A DNA stretch of 64,000 nt. Origin: Brachyspira hampsonii. Lineage in GTDB: Bacteria > Spirochaetota > Brachyspiria > Brachyspirales > Brachyspiraceae. The notes beneath the pieces are model-generated. The model was not told the origin of the DNA. It did not search any database and worked only from the letters and a program-made list of their open reading frames with translations. Where the stretch lies: assembly GCF_002214805.1 (NCBI RefSeq), contig NZ_CP019914.1, positions 1,612,001-1,676,000 of the forward strand. Direction: 5' to 3'. Positions 18,057 through 27,306 of the stretch are shown here, piece after piece (the stretch's first letter is position 1; each line of letters begins with the position of its first letter). A program made the position numbers and the translations under genes.

Positions 18057-19225
18057 ATGAAAAAATATTTCTACTGTTATTAATTTGTGCGGCATCAGTT
18101 TTCGGCTACTATGATTCAGATGACTTTATTGATTTTTTAATTCATAGTAATCAGTTTAGAGCAAGGCTTAATGCACTAGGATTCAAACTTGAAGCCAACA
18201 ATGTACATGTTACAGCAGGTTTCAGAAATCCTACAGCAGGTAAAATATTCAATAATATTTATTCATCAACATCATATGAACAAAATAACTATGAAACAGT
18301 AAATTTTATACCTAAAGTAATAGCCGCTATAGGATATAAAATTCCAAATATTTTTGGTATAGGTCTTGGATATGAATTTTCATATAATAGCAGTGAATAT
18401 CAAGTTCATAGTCCAATAATAACATCTGTAGCTTATAATGATAATTTTAGGATATCAATACCTGTGCATATAGGAATAGGTTCAAAAAATAAAGATGGAC
18501 AAATTGGTATATCTACAGCAATTGAAGCTAGATATTATCTTAATTTACCTTTTATGAGTAACATACGACTATATATAAAATATGGAGAGTTCAATGAAAA
18601 AGGTAAATTAGGATCAACTTTTCAAAATTCAAAGAAAAGCTCAATAGGACTTGCCACAAGAATATATTTCAGAGTAGAAACAGAAGATGTTCTTATAGAA
18701 CCTATAATAAGACTTCAATATGATCAGGCATTGGAAAGTGATGTTGATGGCGTAAAAAGTTTTGGAAATTATTATGATATAACTGCATTTAATCAAGGAA
18801 AATATTCTACAGGATTAGATTATAAAGATAATCCAACAGATGATTTAGGATTAATATTTAGACAAGGTTGGGCTATAGAAAATCCATATAGAATTGGCGT
18901 AGCTTTACCAGTTGGTTTTACAGCAGGTAATGATTATTTTAGTGTTTATCTAGAACCTTCTGTATCTTTCAATGTTATAAATGGAAGCAGAATATATAAA
19001 AGTAATCAAAATAACTCTGATTTAGTAACATTAAGACCAGATGCTTTTTACATTGTTGGATATTTTGTATATGGAGAATTTTACTTAAAACCTTCAAAAT
19101 CTCTTGAATGGTATACAGAAATACAAACAGGCGGTACTTCAACTTTAGCATCATTACAAAAATCTAGTTTTTCTGAATTTGTATTAAATGCATCTACAGG
19201 TATCACATGGTATTTTAATTTATAA
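18057..19225 (+). pseudogene. Vsp-like outer-membrane protein, out of frame at codon 3 (phase-off or broken)
   Basis: ATG 18057 has AGGAG 7 bases upstream but is followed by AAAAAA TATTTC and stops after 8 codons (MKKYFYCY). With seven A instead of six the frame becomes MKKIFLLLLICAASVFG, a perfect signal peptide, then YYDSDDFIDFLIHSNQFRAR, and stays open to 19225 (about 389 residues). Between 18065 and 18464 this frame contains no ATG, GTG or TTG, so no sensible internal start exists. The mature N-terminus and beta-rich, Gly/Tyr-rich body resemble the Brachyspira variable surface protein (Vsp) family. Either a poly-A phase switch in the off state, a dead gene, or a homopolymer sequencing error. 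Confidence 0.8.
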
Positions 19226-19261
19226 TTGCATATTTACAAAATATAATTTAAGGAGATGATA

Positions 19262-20209
19262 ATGAAAAAAATTATACTTTTTTTATCAGTTTTAATTCTT
19301 TCTATTGTAGTTGTAGTATCTTGTAACAATAAAGGTGTAACAGGTTCTAATACAGGTATAACAGGTCAAAATATTGGAAATGGTCCAGCTAAAACAGATA
19401 TACCTACAGGAGAAAATATTGCTTTTAAAGAAGATTTCAATGAAGGAACTATACCAGACGATTTTTGTGGATTATGTGTTACAGAAGAAAGTCCATCTAC
19501 TTGGAATAGATACTTCCAAAATACAGATGGTTATGAAATGGTAAGAATAGAAGATGGTAATTTAGTATTAAAAGCAATTTATGATGGAAGTAAAGGAGGA
19601 GATGACTTTAGAACAGGCGGAGTATACAGTCATAATAATAGATATGGTGTTGGAACTAGATTATCAGTTAGAGCTAAACTAAAAAATCCTAATCCATCAG
19701 GAAATAACGATTTTAATGTTAGAGGAGCTTTCCCTGCTATATGGTATTATCCTTTATTCACTAAAAATCCTTGGCCTGACGATGGTGAAATAGACTTAAT
19801 GGAATGGATTATTGATAACCCTCAAAAAGCTTGGCTTACAGTTCAATATTCTAAAGCATCTGGAGGAAGTACTTCTAAAACAGCAAATTCACCAGGAGTT
19901 AATACAGGCATAGATATGAATGCATATCATGTATATACTTGCGATATAGTAAAAGATAAAGTTATATTATATATTGACGGTAAAAAAGCTTTAGAGTTTA
20001 CTCCTAGTGATCCTGCAGGACAAAAAAGATACCCATATAACGATATGACATATTATATAATATTAAATGCTTCATATCAGAATGGTTCTTGGTGTCCTGC
20101 TCCTAATAAAGACTCATCAGCTAATTATGAAATGTGGGTAGATTGGGTTAAAGTTGAAAAAATAGATCCTGACGATAGTAGTCCAGCTTTACCTAGTACA
20201 ACTTTTTAA
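19262..20209 (+). CDS. Lipoprotein glycoside hydrolase family 16
   Basis: About 315 residues. IILFLSVLILSIVVVVSC ends in a lipobox cysteine, so the protein is probably lipid-anchored at the cell surface or periplasm. The jelly-roll catalytic signature is DDGEIDLMEW, giving the GH16 E-x-D-x-x-E triad at about residues 176-181. FPAIWYYP and YHVYTCDIVKDKVILYIDGKK match other GH16 strands. The family cuts beta-1,3/1,4-glucans, agar, carrageenan or similar. The substrate cannot be set here. AAGGAG overlaps an ATG at 19256 and best serves ATG 19262. It starts 36 bases after the Vsp-like gene, probably in the same transcript. Confidence 0.85.
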   Translation: MKKIILFLSVLILSIVVVVSCNNKGVTGSNTGITGQNIGNGPAKTDIPTGENIAFKEDFNEGTIPDDFCGLCVTEESPSTWNRYFQNTDGYEMVRIEDGNLVLKAIYDGSKGGDDFRTGGVYSHNNRYGVGTRLSVRAKLKNPNPSGNNDFNVRGAFPAIWYYPLFTKNPWPDDGEIDLMEWIIDNPQKAWLTVQYSKASGGSTSKTANSPGVNTGIDMNAYHVYTCDIVKDKVILYIDGKKALEFTPSDPAGQKRYPYNDMTYYIILNASYQNGSWCPAPNKDSSANYEMWVDWVKVEKIDPDDSSPALPSTTF

Positions 20210-20245
20210 TTAATAAATTTTTATATAGTTAGTAAATATGCATTG

Positions 20246-20280
20246 CAGCTGACAGATATAAAATATTTGTCAGCTGTTTT
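20246..20280 (+). terminator. Terminator after the GH16 gene
   Basis: An 11-bp stem (CAGCTGACAGA / TTTGTCAGCTG, one G-U) followed by TTTT. Confidence 0.75.
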
Positions 20281-20318
20281 ATAATTTTTTTTATATTAAA
20301 CTTTTTTCATTTTATATT

Positions 20319-20342
20319 ACCCCATATATTAATGTATGGGGT
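20319..20342 (-). terminator. Hairpin after the second MATE gene
   Basis: ACCCCATA / TATGGGGT pair just beyond the MATE stop codon on the minus strand. The T-run is poor. Confidence 0.5.
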
Positions 20343-20350
20343 TAATACTT

Positions 20351-21730
20351 CTAAATATTTTCTTCCTGCATCTTCTTTAATTTCTTTATTTCTCTGCTAA
20401 CCAATATAACAGTAACGATTAAAGCTGCTCCGTCAGCAACAGGTCCTGCATACATTACTCCGTCTATGCCTAATATTCTAGGAAGTATTATAATAAGAGG
20501 AAGTAAAAATATAATTTGTCTTGTCATAGATATAAAAGCTCCCTTAAATGCTTTGCCCAAAGAGGTAAAGAAAGTACCTGTTACAGGCTGAATGCCATTT
20601 ATTACCATTAATGCCATATATATACGCATATACTCTTCAGCAAAATGAAAATACAATTCGCTTCCGTCTCCGAATATTCCTACAATCTGTCTTGGGAATA
20701 ATTGAAACAATAAAAATGCTGTGAAAGCCATAATTGTAGTAATTGTTATAGTAAGTTTATATGTTTTAATTACCCTGTCATAATTTCTAGCTCCGTAATT
20801 AAAACCTATTATAGGCTGGCTTCCCTGAGATGTTCCTATTATAAATGCCATTACAAGCATATTAACTTTAGAAATAATACCTGCTACTGCTAAAGGTATA
20901 TTTCCGCCGTATATGGAATTAGTTCCGTAATAGCTAAGTACATTATTCATAGTAATTTGTACTATCATCATTGCTAATTGATTAAACCCTGATGATGAAC
21001 CTAATGAAAATATTTTTAATATGTTTTTAGGATCAACTTTAAAATTATATCTTTCAAAAGTTATATGCTTAAATCTGAATAAATATCTAAAAACTATAGC
21101 AAATGAAATAAACTGTCCTATTATTGTTGCAAGTGCCGCCCCTGACATACCCATATCAAATTTAAATATTAAAATAGGATCTAATATAGTATTAACTATA
21201 GCACCTGTAAGTACAGACATCATGGAATATTTAGGGCTTCCGTCTGCCCTTATTATATGGCTCATCATTGTAGAAAATATAAATGGTATAAATCCTATGG
21301 CTGTTATATTGGTATATTCTACTGCATAAGGTAAAACTTCTTTTGTAGAGCCGAACATAGTCATCAAATTTTTATTAAATAGCTTTACTATTACCGTAAA
21401 TATAAATCCTAATATTAAAGCAGATACTACAACATTTCCTATAATTGTTGCTGCCCTCTTATTATTCCCCTGCCCTAATAATATGCTATACATTGAGGCA
21501 CTTCCAAATCCATGAAATAATGCTATAGACATACAAATTATAGTAAGAGGAAAAGCAACATTTGTAGCTGCATTACCATTAATGCCTATACCCTGACCTA
21601 TAAATATTTGATCTACTATATTATATAAAGACCCTACAAGCATTGATATAATACTTGGTGCGGCGTATTTAAATAAAAGTTTATAAGGCTTCTCATAATA
21701 TAGAGGATTAGAAACTACATCATTATTCAT
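20351..21730 (-). CDS. MATE family efflux transporter
   Basis: About 459 residues from ATG 21730 (MNNDVVSNPLYYEKPYKLLF). A TTG 26 codons upstream (21808) is in frame but adds a charged, non-conserved tail without a ribosome site, so I reject it. Twelve hydrophobic segments. The MATE motifs appear as SMLVGSLYNIVDQIFIGQGI in the first half and TSQGSQPIIGFNYGARNYDR in the second, and LIIRADGSPKYSM-type sequence lies between. It is closer to the YoeA/NorM-like subgroup than the exporter at 14657. Substrate unknown. It is transcribed divergently from hisF. Confidence 0.9.
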   Translation of the reverse strand: MNNDVVSNPLYYEKPYKLLFKYAAPSIISMLVGSLYNIVDQIFIGQGIGINGNAATNVAFPLTIICMSIALFHGFGSASMYSILLGQGNNKRAATIIGNVVVSALILGFIFTVIVKLFNKNLMTMFGSTKEVLPYAVEYTNITAIGFIPFIFSTMMSHIIRADGSPKYSMMSVLTGAIVNTILDPILIFKFDMGMSGAALATIIGQFISFAIVFRYLFRFKHITFERYNFKVDPKNILKIFSLGSSSGFNQLAMMIVQITMNNVLSYYGTNSIYGGNIPLAVAGIISKVNMLVMAFIIGTSQGSQPIIGFNYGARNYDRVIKTYKLTITITTIMAFTAFLLFQLFPRQIVGIFGDGSELYFHFAEEYMRIYMALMVINGIQPVTGTFFTSLGKAFKGAFISMTRQIIFLLPLIIILPRILGIDGVMYAGPVADGAALIVTVILVSREIKKLKKMQEENI

Positions 21731-21869
21731 AAGATAAAATCCGTTATAAAAAATAATTTCATTTAAGTATATTTTATTTTTTTGTTTTTTCAATAATATA
21801 ATTTTCAACTTACTTTACGAAATATATTTTTTGCTATATAATTTTATAAATTAAATTAGGTGTTTTTAT

Positions 21870-22625
21870 ATGATAACAAAAAGAATAATTCCATGCTTGG
21901 ATGTAAGAGACGGCAGAGTTGTAAAGGGTACTAATTTTGAAGGATTAAAAGATGTAGATGATCCTGTAGAGCTTGCTAAATATTATAATAACTCTTTAGC
22001 TGATGAGCTTGTATTTTATGATATTACAGCTTCTTATGAAGGAAGAAAATTATTTGTTAATGTACTTGAGAAAGTGGCAAATGAAATATTTATACCGCTT
22101 ACAGTTGGAGGAGGAATAAATACTATAAAAGATTTTGATATGGTTTTAAAATCAGGAGCTGATAAAGTGAGCGTAAATTCCGGAGCTATAAAGAATCCTG
22201 ATTTAATAAGAGAGGCCGCTGAAAAATACGGCAATCAATGTGTTGTACTTTCTATAGATATAAAAAGAGTTAATGGAAAATATTCTGTATTTTCTAAGGG
22301 AGGCAGAGAAGATACAGGAATTGATGCTATTGAATGGGCTGTAAAAGGTGAGAAAAATGGTGCGGGAGAGCTTGTAATAAATAGTATTGATACTGACGGA
22401 GTAAAAAATGGTTTTGATATAGAACTACTTAAAGAAATAGCTGATAATGTTTCTATACCTTTAATAGCTTCAGGCGGAGCAGGAAATATGGAGCATTTCA
22501 AAGATGTATTTCAAGTTAAAGGCGTTGATGCAGGATTAGCTGCTTCTATATTTCATTTTAAAGAAATAGATATTAGAGAATTGAAAGAATATCTTCATAA
22601 GAATAATATTAAAGTAAGGCTTTAA
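21870..22625 (+). CDS. hisF: Imidazole glycerol phosphate synthase cyclase subunit
   Basis: A 251-residue TIM barrel of the expected length. The two catalytic aspartates are Asp11 (IIPCLDVRDGRVVKG) and Asp130 (VVLSIDIKR), and the phosphate-binding loops LTVGGGI and IASGGAG are intact. HisF closes the imidazole ring using ammonia from HisH. No hisH or other his gene is adjacent, and the gene is followed directly by intergenic repeat mosaic B. Confidence 0.96.
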   Translation: MITKRIIPCLDVRDGRVVKGTNFEGLKDVDDPVELAKYYNNSLADELVFYDITASYEGRKLFVNVLEKVANEIFIPLTVGGGINTIKDFDMVLKSGADKVSVNSGAIKNPDLIREAAEKYGNQCVVLSIDIKRVNGKYSVFSKGGREDTGIDAIEWAVKGEKNGAGELVINSIDTDGVKNGFDIELLKEIADNVSIPLIASGGAGNMEHFKDVFQVKGVDAGLAASIFHFKEIDIRELKEYLHKNNIKVRL

Positions 22626-22637
22626 ATTTTAATAAAA

Positions 22638-23078
22638 ACTTGGGCGGGTGCTTTAAATTTCTAATTAGGCATTTAAGAAAATTTAAATATTATCTTCTAA
22701 ATGAATCGAAAAATATAAAGGGCGGGGTATGTAAATAATTTTTTAAATTTAATTACACTTGCCCACCCTATAACTTTATAACATAAATCTGGAATTCATA
22801 TCTTTTATTTCTTTGTTATTAAAATTAGACTTTTTAATTCCCACCCTATTTTATTTAAATTTATAATGATTTAAACGCACGCATAATAAAACTTAAAATA
22901 TAAATCAATTAATAATCATCATTTAAATAATATATAAAATCATATTAACCGTGCGTTTAGTAGATTACAAATTTAAATAATGCTTGGGCGGGTGCCTTAA
23001 ATTTCTAATTAAGCATTTAATAAAATTCAAATATAATCTTCTAAATGAATTGAAAAATATAAAGGGCGGGGTATGTAA
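22638..23078. repeat. Intergenic repeat mosaic, locus B
   Basis: Two forward copies of the 97-base G-bracketed module (22638-22734 and 22982-23078, about six mismatches). Between them lie a reversed C-bracketed copy (GCCCACCCTATAAC to TTCCCACCCTATTTT, ~22761-22853) and the inverted-repeat element at 22873-22958. It is the richest locus apart from G. Confidence 0.9.
22873..22958. mobile_element. MITE-like element in locus B (86 bp)
   Basis: Ends AAACGCACG and CGTGCGTTT are perfect inverted repeats around an AT-rich core with no ORF. Confidence 0.65.
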
Positions 23079-23298
23079 ATGATTTTTTTATTTTTAATAT
23101 TACAATTTTTAATCAAAATTTCCAATTTATTTCTAATTTTCATAGTAAAATCCTGTATTTACAGCTAATTTTATAATATTTGTAAATATATTTTACATTG
23201 ATTTGTTATACACAGCTTATTTATGTATTATATGTATTAATAACTAATAAATATTTATATATTTTGTAAATTTATTGTAAATTATTTGTAAATAAATA
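23079..23298. other. AT-rich upstream region with repeated TGTAAA/TTTACA words
   Basis: TGTAAATATATTTTACA near 23180-23197 is palindromic, and TTGTAAAT recurs several times before the promoter at 23299. It could be an operator region for the PepSY-like gene, or simple AT-rich sequence. Confidence 0.3.
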
Positions 23299-23326
23299 TT
23301 GCTTAATTTTTACATTCTGCTATAAT
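23299..23326 (+). promoter_or_regulatory. Promoter of the PepSY-like gene
   Basis: TTGCTT, a 16-base spacer, then a perfect TATAAT. The leader is ~40 bases and carries AAGGAG before the ATG at 23373. Confidence 0.6.
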
Positions 23327-23372
23327 TATAAATGTAAAGAGATTTTACAATATAAACCTAAGGAGATACACT

Positions 23373-23753
23373 ATGAATAACAGCTTAAACCTTTTTATTA
23401 AAATTACACCTAGCAAATTACCTGAAAATATTAGAAAATTTATCGCTTCTAATTACAGCAAAGCTAAAATCGTTTATATTGACATAAGAAAAGAACAATA
23501 TGAGATTAAATTAAATAATGGAATTTATATCAATTTCGACAAAAACGGAGCTTGGAATTATATAAGCAGCGATGACAAATTATCTGAAAATATACTCCCA
23601 AAAAATATATCAAGCAAAATAAAAAACATAATGAAAAAATATAATAATGCTTATATTTTTGAAGTTAGTAAAAGAATAGAATTCTACAAAATAAGATTGA
23701 CTAATTCTTTGGAAATATGCATAGGAAATAACGGACAATTAATAATGGCATAA
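23373..23753 (+). CDS. PepSY-like (BLIP-fold-like) small protein
   Basis: 126 residues with two similar halves: LPENIRKFIASNYSKAKIVY followed by YEIKLNNGIYINFDKNGAW, and LPKNISSKIKNIMKKYNNAY followed by YKIRLTNSLEICIGNNGQL. That repeat plan (LP-x-xI helix, then a beta hairpin ending in a D/N-x-x-G turn) matches PepSY-like domain proteins often found as secreted or periplasmic inhibitors. This one has no signal peptide, which is unusual. AAGGAG lies 9 bases before the ATG, and it has its own promoter. Function unknown. Confidence 0.65.
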   Translation: MNNSLNLFIKITPSKLPENIRKFIASNYSKAKIVYIDIRKEQYEIKLNNGIYINFDKNGAWNYISSDDKLSENILPKNISSKIKNIMKKYNNAYIFEVSKRIEFYKIRLTNSLEICIGNNGQLIMA

Positions 23754-23836
23754 CTCTTATCACTTTGTATCTCCTAAAAGTAATTAAATAAAGGCTTGGA
23801 TATTTATATATTCAGGTCTTTTCATTTTTTAAACTT

Positions 23837-24044
23837 AATTACATACCGCGCCCCTAGGATTATTATTTAAATCTGCAATCAAAGTTTTTTGTTTTTTTAT
23901 TGTATAATTAGAATTTGTCAGCACCCGCCCAAGTTTTTTTAAATTTTAAAAAATATATAACCGCACGCAGAATAATATTAAAAATATATGCTAATACAAA
24001 ATCATAATTTAAATTATAAATAAAGAACCTTTTACCGTGCGTTG
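23837..24044. repeat. Intergenic repeat mosaic, locus C
   Basis: A reversed module (ATTACATACCGCGCCCC at ~23838 to GCACCCGCCCAAGTTT at 23921-23936) followed by an inverted-repeat element (23959-24044). Confidence 0.85.
23959..24044. mobile_element. MITE-like element in locus C (86 bp)
   Basis: Ends AACCGCACG and CCGTGCGTTG are imperfect inverted repeats, with an AT-rich core and no ORF. Confidence 0.55.
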
Positions 24045-24075
24045 GAAAAAGCATCAAAATAAATAAAAACTTATT

Positions 24076-24104
24076 TTGACAAAATACATTCATTCAAGTA
24101 TAAT
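24076..24104 (+). promoter_or_regulatory. Consensus promoter of the AddB-like gene
   Basis: Perfect TTGACA and TATAAT with a 17-base spacer. Transcription should start ~18 bases before the ATG, so the leader is very short. Confidence 0.75.
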
Positions 24105-24128
24105 TAAACAAAAAAGAGATACATATAT

Positions 24129-27100
24129 ATGCAAGAATTATTTTTATTTCCTAACTATAAAGCAAAGAATAATTATCTAAAAAATAATTTCAAAAAATAT
24201 ACCTTGGATATAACTAATTATCAGACTCTGCATCAATACTATAAAAGCAGCAAAGAAATATTTTTTGAAAATTATAGAATAGAACATAATGTTCAGGATA
24301 TAGATGAGTCAATAGCAATAATAAATATTCATAATATATTATTCCAATATAAAACAAAAAATAAAGATGCACTAATATCAAAACAAAATACAACTTATGA
24401 ATTAGCATATACTTTATATAAACTAATAGAAGAAATAACATTAGCTAAATTCTACGGATTTAAATTAGATGAATATGATAATCTTAAAGATATAAATGAA
24501 ATAATAAATCTATATAAAGAATACAATAAAGAAAATAATTTATTAGATGAATTTGATATTTTCGAGCTTTTTATAAAATCTATAGAAAATAAAGAATTAG
24601 AATTTTTAAATACTTATGAATATATAACAATTTATAATTTTGAAAAAATACCGCCTTTGCATTTGATATTTCTTGAATCCATAAAAAAACATTATAATAA
24701 AAATATAAAAGTTATAATGCCTTATAATATGGAAAAACATTTTAATAATTATAAATCATTCTATCAAGGTATTGATAATTTTGAAGTAAATAAAAATTCA
24801 AATCTGGCAAAAGCACTGCTGGGAGAAAATAATGATATAAATAAATATAAAAACAAAATAAAGTTCATATCCGGATTCGGTGCCAAACAGGAAGCTGATA
24901 CAGTCATTGATGAGATAATTAAATTGATAGAAAATGGAGTTAATCCCTATGATATAGGAATAATATTTTCAGATATTCAGTTATACAGCGATATTGTTTC
25001 AAATAGATTAAAAGAATGCCAAATAAAATTTAATGAAAGAAGAGCTAACTTTATATGGAAAGTACCTATAATACCTGTACTCACTTCAATATTTTTAATA
25101 TTAGATAAATATAATGGAGAAATAGATGTAGATACTTTAATAAAAATATTATCAAGCTCATATATAAAACTTAATGGCATCAATACTTATAATATAAGAG
25201 ATTTAATATATTCTTATGAAGATTATAACTCTATAGAAATATTTTCAAAAATGTCTTTCAAAGATTTTAAAAATAAGATTTCTAAAAAATTTGAATATAA
25301 TGATGCTTCAAAATCAATAATAGATTTTTTGGATTTATTGAACAATCTGGTATCAAAGAAAAGTTATAAAGAAATAGGACTTGCATATATAAATATTTTA
25401 AAATTTTTAGATGTAGGAAATACAGAAGATACAGACGATAATAAGAATGAATATTTCTATAGAGATAATGAGGCATTAGCTTTATTTATTAATCTCATAC
25501 TAGAAATAGCATATACAGAAAAACTTGATAATATAGATAATCAGGAAATAAGCCATTTTGATTTTCATGCGGCTTTAAATACAATTTTAAGAGACAAATC
25601 TATAGGCGAAAATGAAAATAAAGATATAACTCTTACAGTAAGCAATTTATATGATGCTAGAGGATTAAAATTAAAACATATATTTATATTAGGAATGAAT
25701 AATGATTTTATAAACATAAGACCTAATGCATTTTTTATAAGTGCTAAATTAAGAGAGTATATAAATAAAAAAATAGTTTTTAATACTCAAAGCTATTTAT
25801 CAGATATTCATTATGCTTTATTTTTAAATATATTATCAGGATGCTATGAAGATAGTAATATTTATTTCTCATTCAGATTTAAAGATGAAAAAGGTAATTT
25901 AGAGATTCCATTTTATTATTTAGAGAATATATACAGAAAATTGTATAATGAGGATTTTAAATTTGAAAATTTAGAGAAAAACGGACTTATATACAGAAAA
26001 GAATATATACAAAGAGAAGATAATATACATACAGATAAAGAAAATCTTATGAGTTTATTTTTATATAATACTATAGCCTATAAAATAGATAATGCAGAAA
26101 ATATTATAGATACAGTTTATCATAAACACAATAAAAATATTCATCATGATTTTAATAATAAAGAAGATATAAAAAATTTCTTTTTAAATGTTTTAAAAGA
26201 AAAAATATCCGTTACAACTTTGCAGGCTATAATGGAATGTCCAGCCAAATTCTTCTATTCAAGATTGTACTCAAAAGAATCTGTTGAATCTAAAATACAA
26301 GGTGTAAATTACATGGATAGAGGAAGGGCATATCATAAATTCTTTCAGGATTTCTATGAAGAAGTAAAAAATCAATATTCTGATGAAGGATGCCGTTTAA
26401 TAGAAAGCGAATTTAATAATTACTGCAATATAGCAAATCATGTTGTAGATAATCATATAAATGACTTAATAAATATGTATTCATCAAAAGATTTAGAAGA
26501 AAAATATTTATTAGAATATAAATTTGATTATAATGTTATAAGAGAAGAAGCATTAAATGTAATGTCATATTTTATCAAAAAAGAAATCATCAATAACAAA
26601 CTAAAAGAAGAAGATGAGGGCTGTTTTTATATACCTACATATTTTGAAAGATATATAGGAAGTAAAGAAGATTTTATTATATACAAAAATAAAGATATAT
26701 CTATAAAAATAAAAGGTATAGTTGATAGAATAGATTTAAGCTACTCTGATAAAGAACATAAAAATATAAATGGAATAAGAATTGTTGATTACAAGTCAAG
26801 ATACAAAGCAGAGGAAGCGAAAGGAGAAACTCAAAAAGATATTATAAGAGAAACTATAAGAATATATTTGCAGCCTATTTTATATTTAAAATATATACTT
26901 AATCAATATATACAAAAAAATATACCAGAGAAAATAAAGCATTGCGAAGTAGTTTTTACGGTATACAGAGAAAAAGATATTATAAATGAATCGCAGAAAA
27001 TAAATCAGATGTATAATGACAGGGATATGCTTTTATCTATATGCGGTTATATTGACAGTGAATATAATTTGAAAGATTATTTTGATGAGGTTTTTAATAA

Positions 27101-27215
27101 AATTTTAGAAGGGGAATTAGTTTATATACAAAATAGTACAAATTGTATAAACTGTTATAATGCTCCTTACTGCGAGAATGCTTATAAAAAAGATAATGAT
27201 GAATATTCATTATAA
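24129..27215 (+). CDS. AddB/RecB-type PD-(D/E)XK nuclease with inactive helicase-like N-terminus
   Basis: 1028 residues. The C-terminal ~330 residues carry a RecB-family nuclease: VTTLQAIMECPAKFFYSRLY, GRAYHKFFQDF, GIVDRIDLSY, then IVDYKSRYK as the D...DxK core, and LQPILYLKY. One cysteine before the core (MECP) and three after it (NCINCYNAPYC) match the Fe-S cluster spacing of AddB and Cas4. The middle contains LYDARGLKLKHIFILGMN, similar to helicase motif V/VI regions. No Walker A is seen, as in AddB. AddB works with AddA in double-strand-break repair. No addA lies nearby in the window. It might instead be a stand-alone relative. Confidence 0.75.
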   Translation: MQELFLFPNYKAKNNYLKNNFKKYTLDITNYQTLHQYYKSSKEIFFENYRIEHNVQDIDESIAIINIHNILFQYKTKNKDALISKQNTTYELAYTLYKLIEEITLAKFYGFKLDEYDNLKDINEIINLYKEYNKENNLLDEFDIFELFIKSIENKELEFLNTYEYITIYNFEKIPPLHLIFLESIKKHYNKNIKVIMPYNMEKHFNNYKSFYQGIDNFEVNKNSNLAKALLGENNDINKYKNKIKFISGFGAKQEADTVIDEIIKLIENGVNPYDIGIIFSDIQLYSDIVSNRLKECQIKFNERRANFIWKVPIIPVLTSIFLILDKYNGEIDVDTLIKILSSSYIKLNGINTYNIRDLIYSYEDYNSIEIFSKMSFKDFKNKISKKFEYNDASKSIIDFLDLLNNLVSKKSYKEIGLAYINILKFLDVGNTEDTDDNKNEYFYRDNEALALFINLILEIAYTEKLDNIDNQEISHFDFHAALNTILRDKSIGENENKDITLTVSNLYDARGLKLKHIFILGMNNDFINIRPNAFFISAKLREYINKKIVFNTQSYLSDIHYALFLNILSGCYEDSNIYFSFRFKDEKGNLEIPFYYLENIYRKLYNEDFKFENLEKNGLIYRKEYIQREDNIHTDKENLMSLFLYNTIAYKIDNAENIIDTVYHKHNKNIHHDFNNKEDIKNFFLNVLKEKISVTTLQAIMECPAKFFYSRLYSKESVESKIQGVNYMDRGRAYHKFFQDFYEEVKNQYSDEGCRLIESEFNNYCNIANHVVDNHINDLINMYSSKDLEEKYLLEYKFDYNVIREEALNVMSYFIKKEIINNKLKEEDEGCFYIPTYFERYIGSKEDFIIYKNKDISIKIKGIVDRIDLSYSDKEHKNINGIRIVDYKSRYKAEEAKGETQKDIIRETIRIYLQPILYLKYILNQYIQKNIPEKIKHCEVVFTVYREKDIINESQKINQMYNDRDMLLSICGYIDSEYNLKDYFDEVFNKILEGELVYIQNSTNCINCYNAPYCENAYKKDNDEYSL

Positions 27216-27250
27216 TAGATAAATAAAAAAATAATAATTATATATTAAAA

Positions 27251-27280
27251 AAGCATGAGATTTATTATTATCTCATGCTT
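27251..27280. terminator. Terminator between the AddB-like gene and the metQ array
   Basis: A perfect 10-bp stem AAGCATGAGA / TCTCATGCTT between convergent genes, flanked by A-run and T-rich sequence. Confidence 0.75.
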
Positions 27281-27306
27281 TCATATTATTTAAATATTTT
27301 TAATTA

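Noticed and set aside
17719-18060. 113-codon ORF reading through the heptamer repeat (VNSQQST units)
   Set aside because: No ribosome site, composition unlike neighbours outside the repeat, and a 7-base repeat stays open simply because it has no stop in any frame.
21731-21808. TTG start for the second MATE gene
   Set aside because: It adds a charged, non-conserved tail, and ATG 21730 starts at the normal MATE N-terminus.
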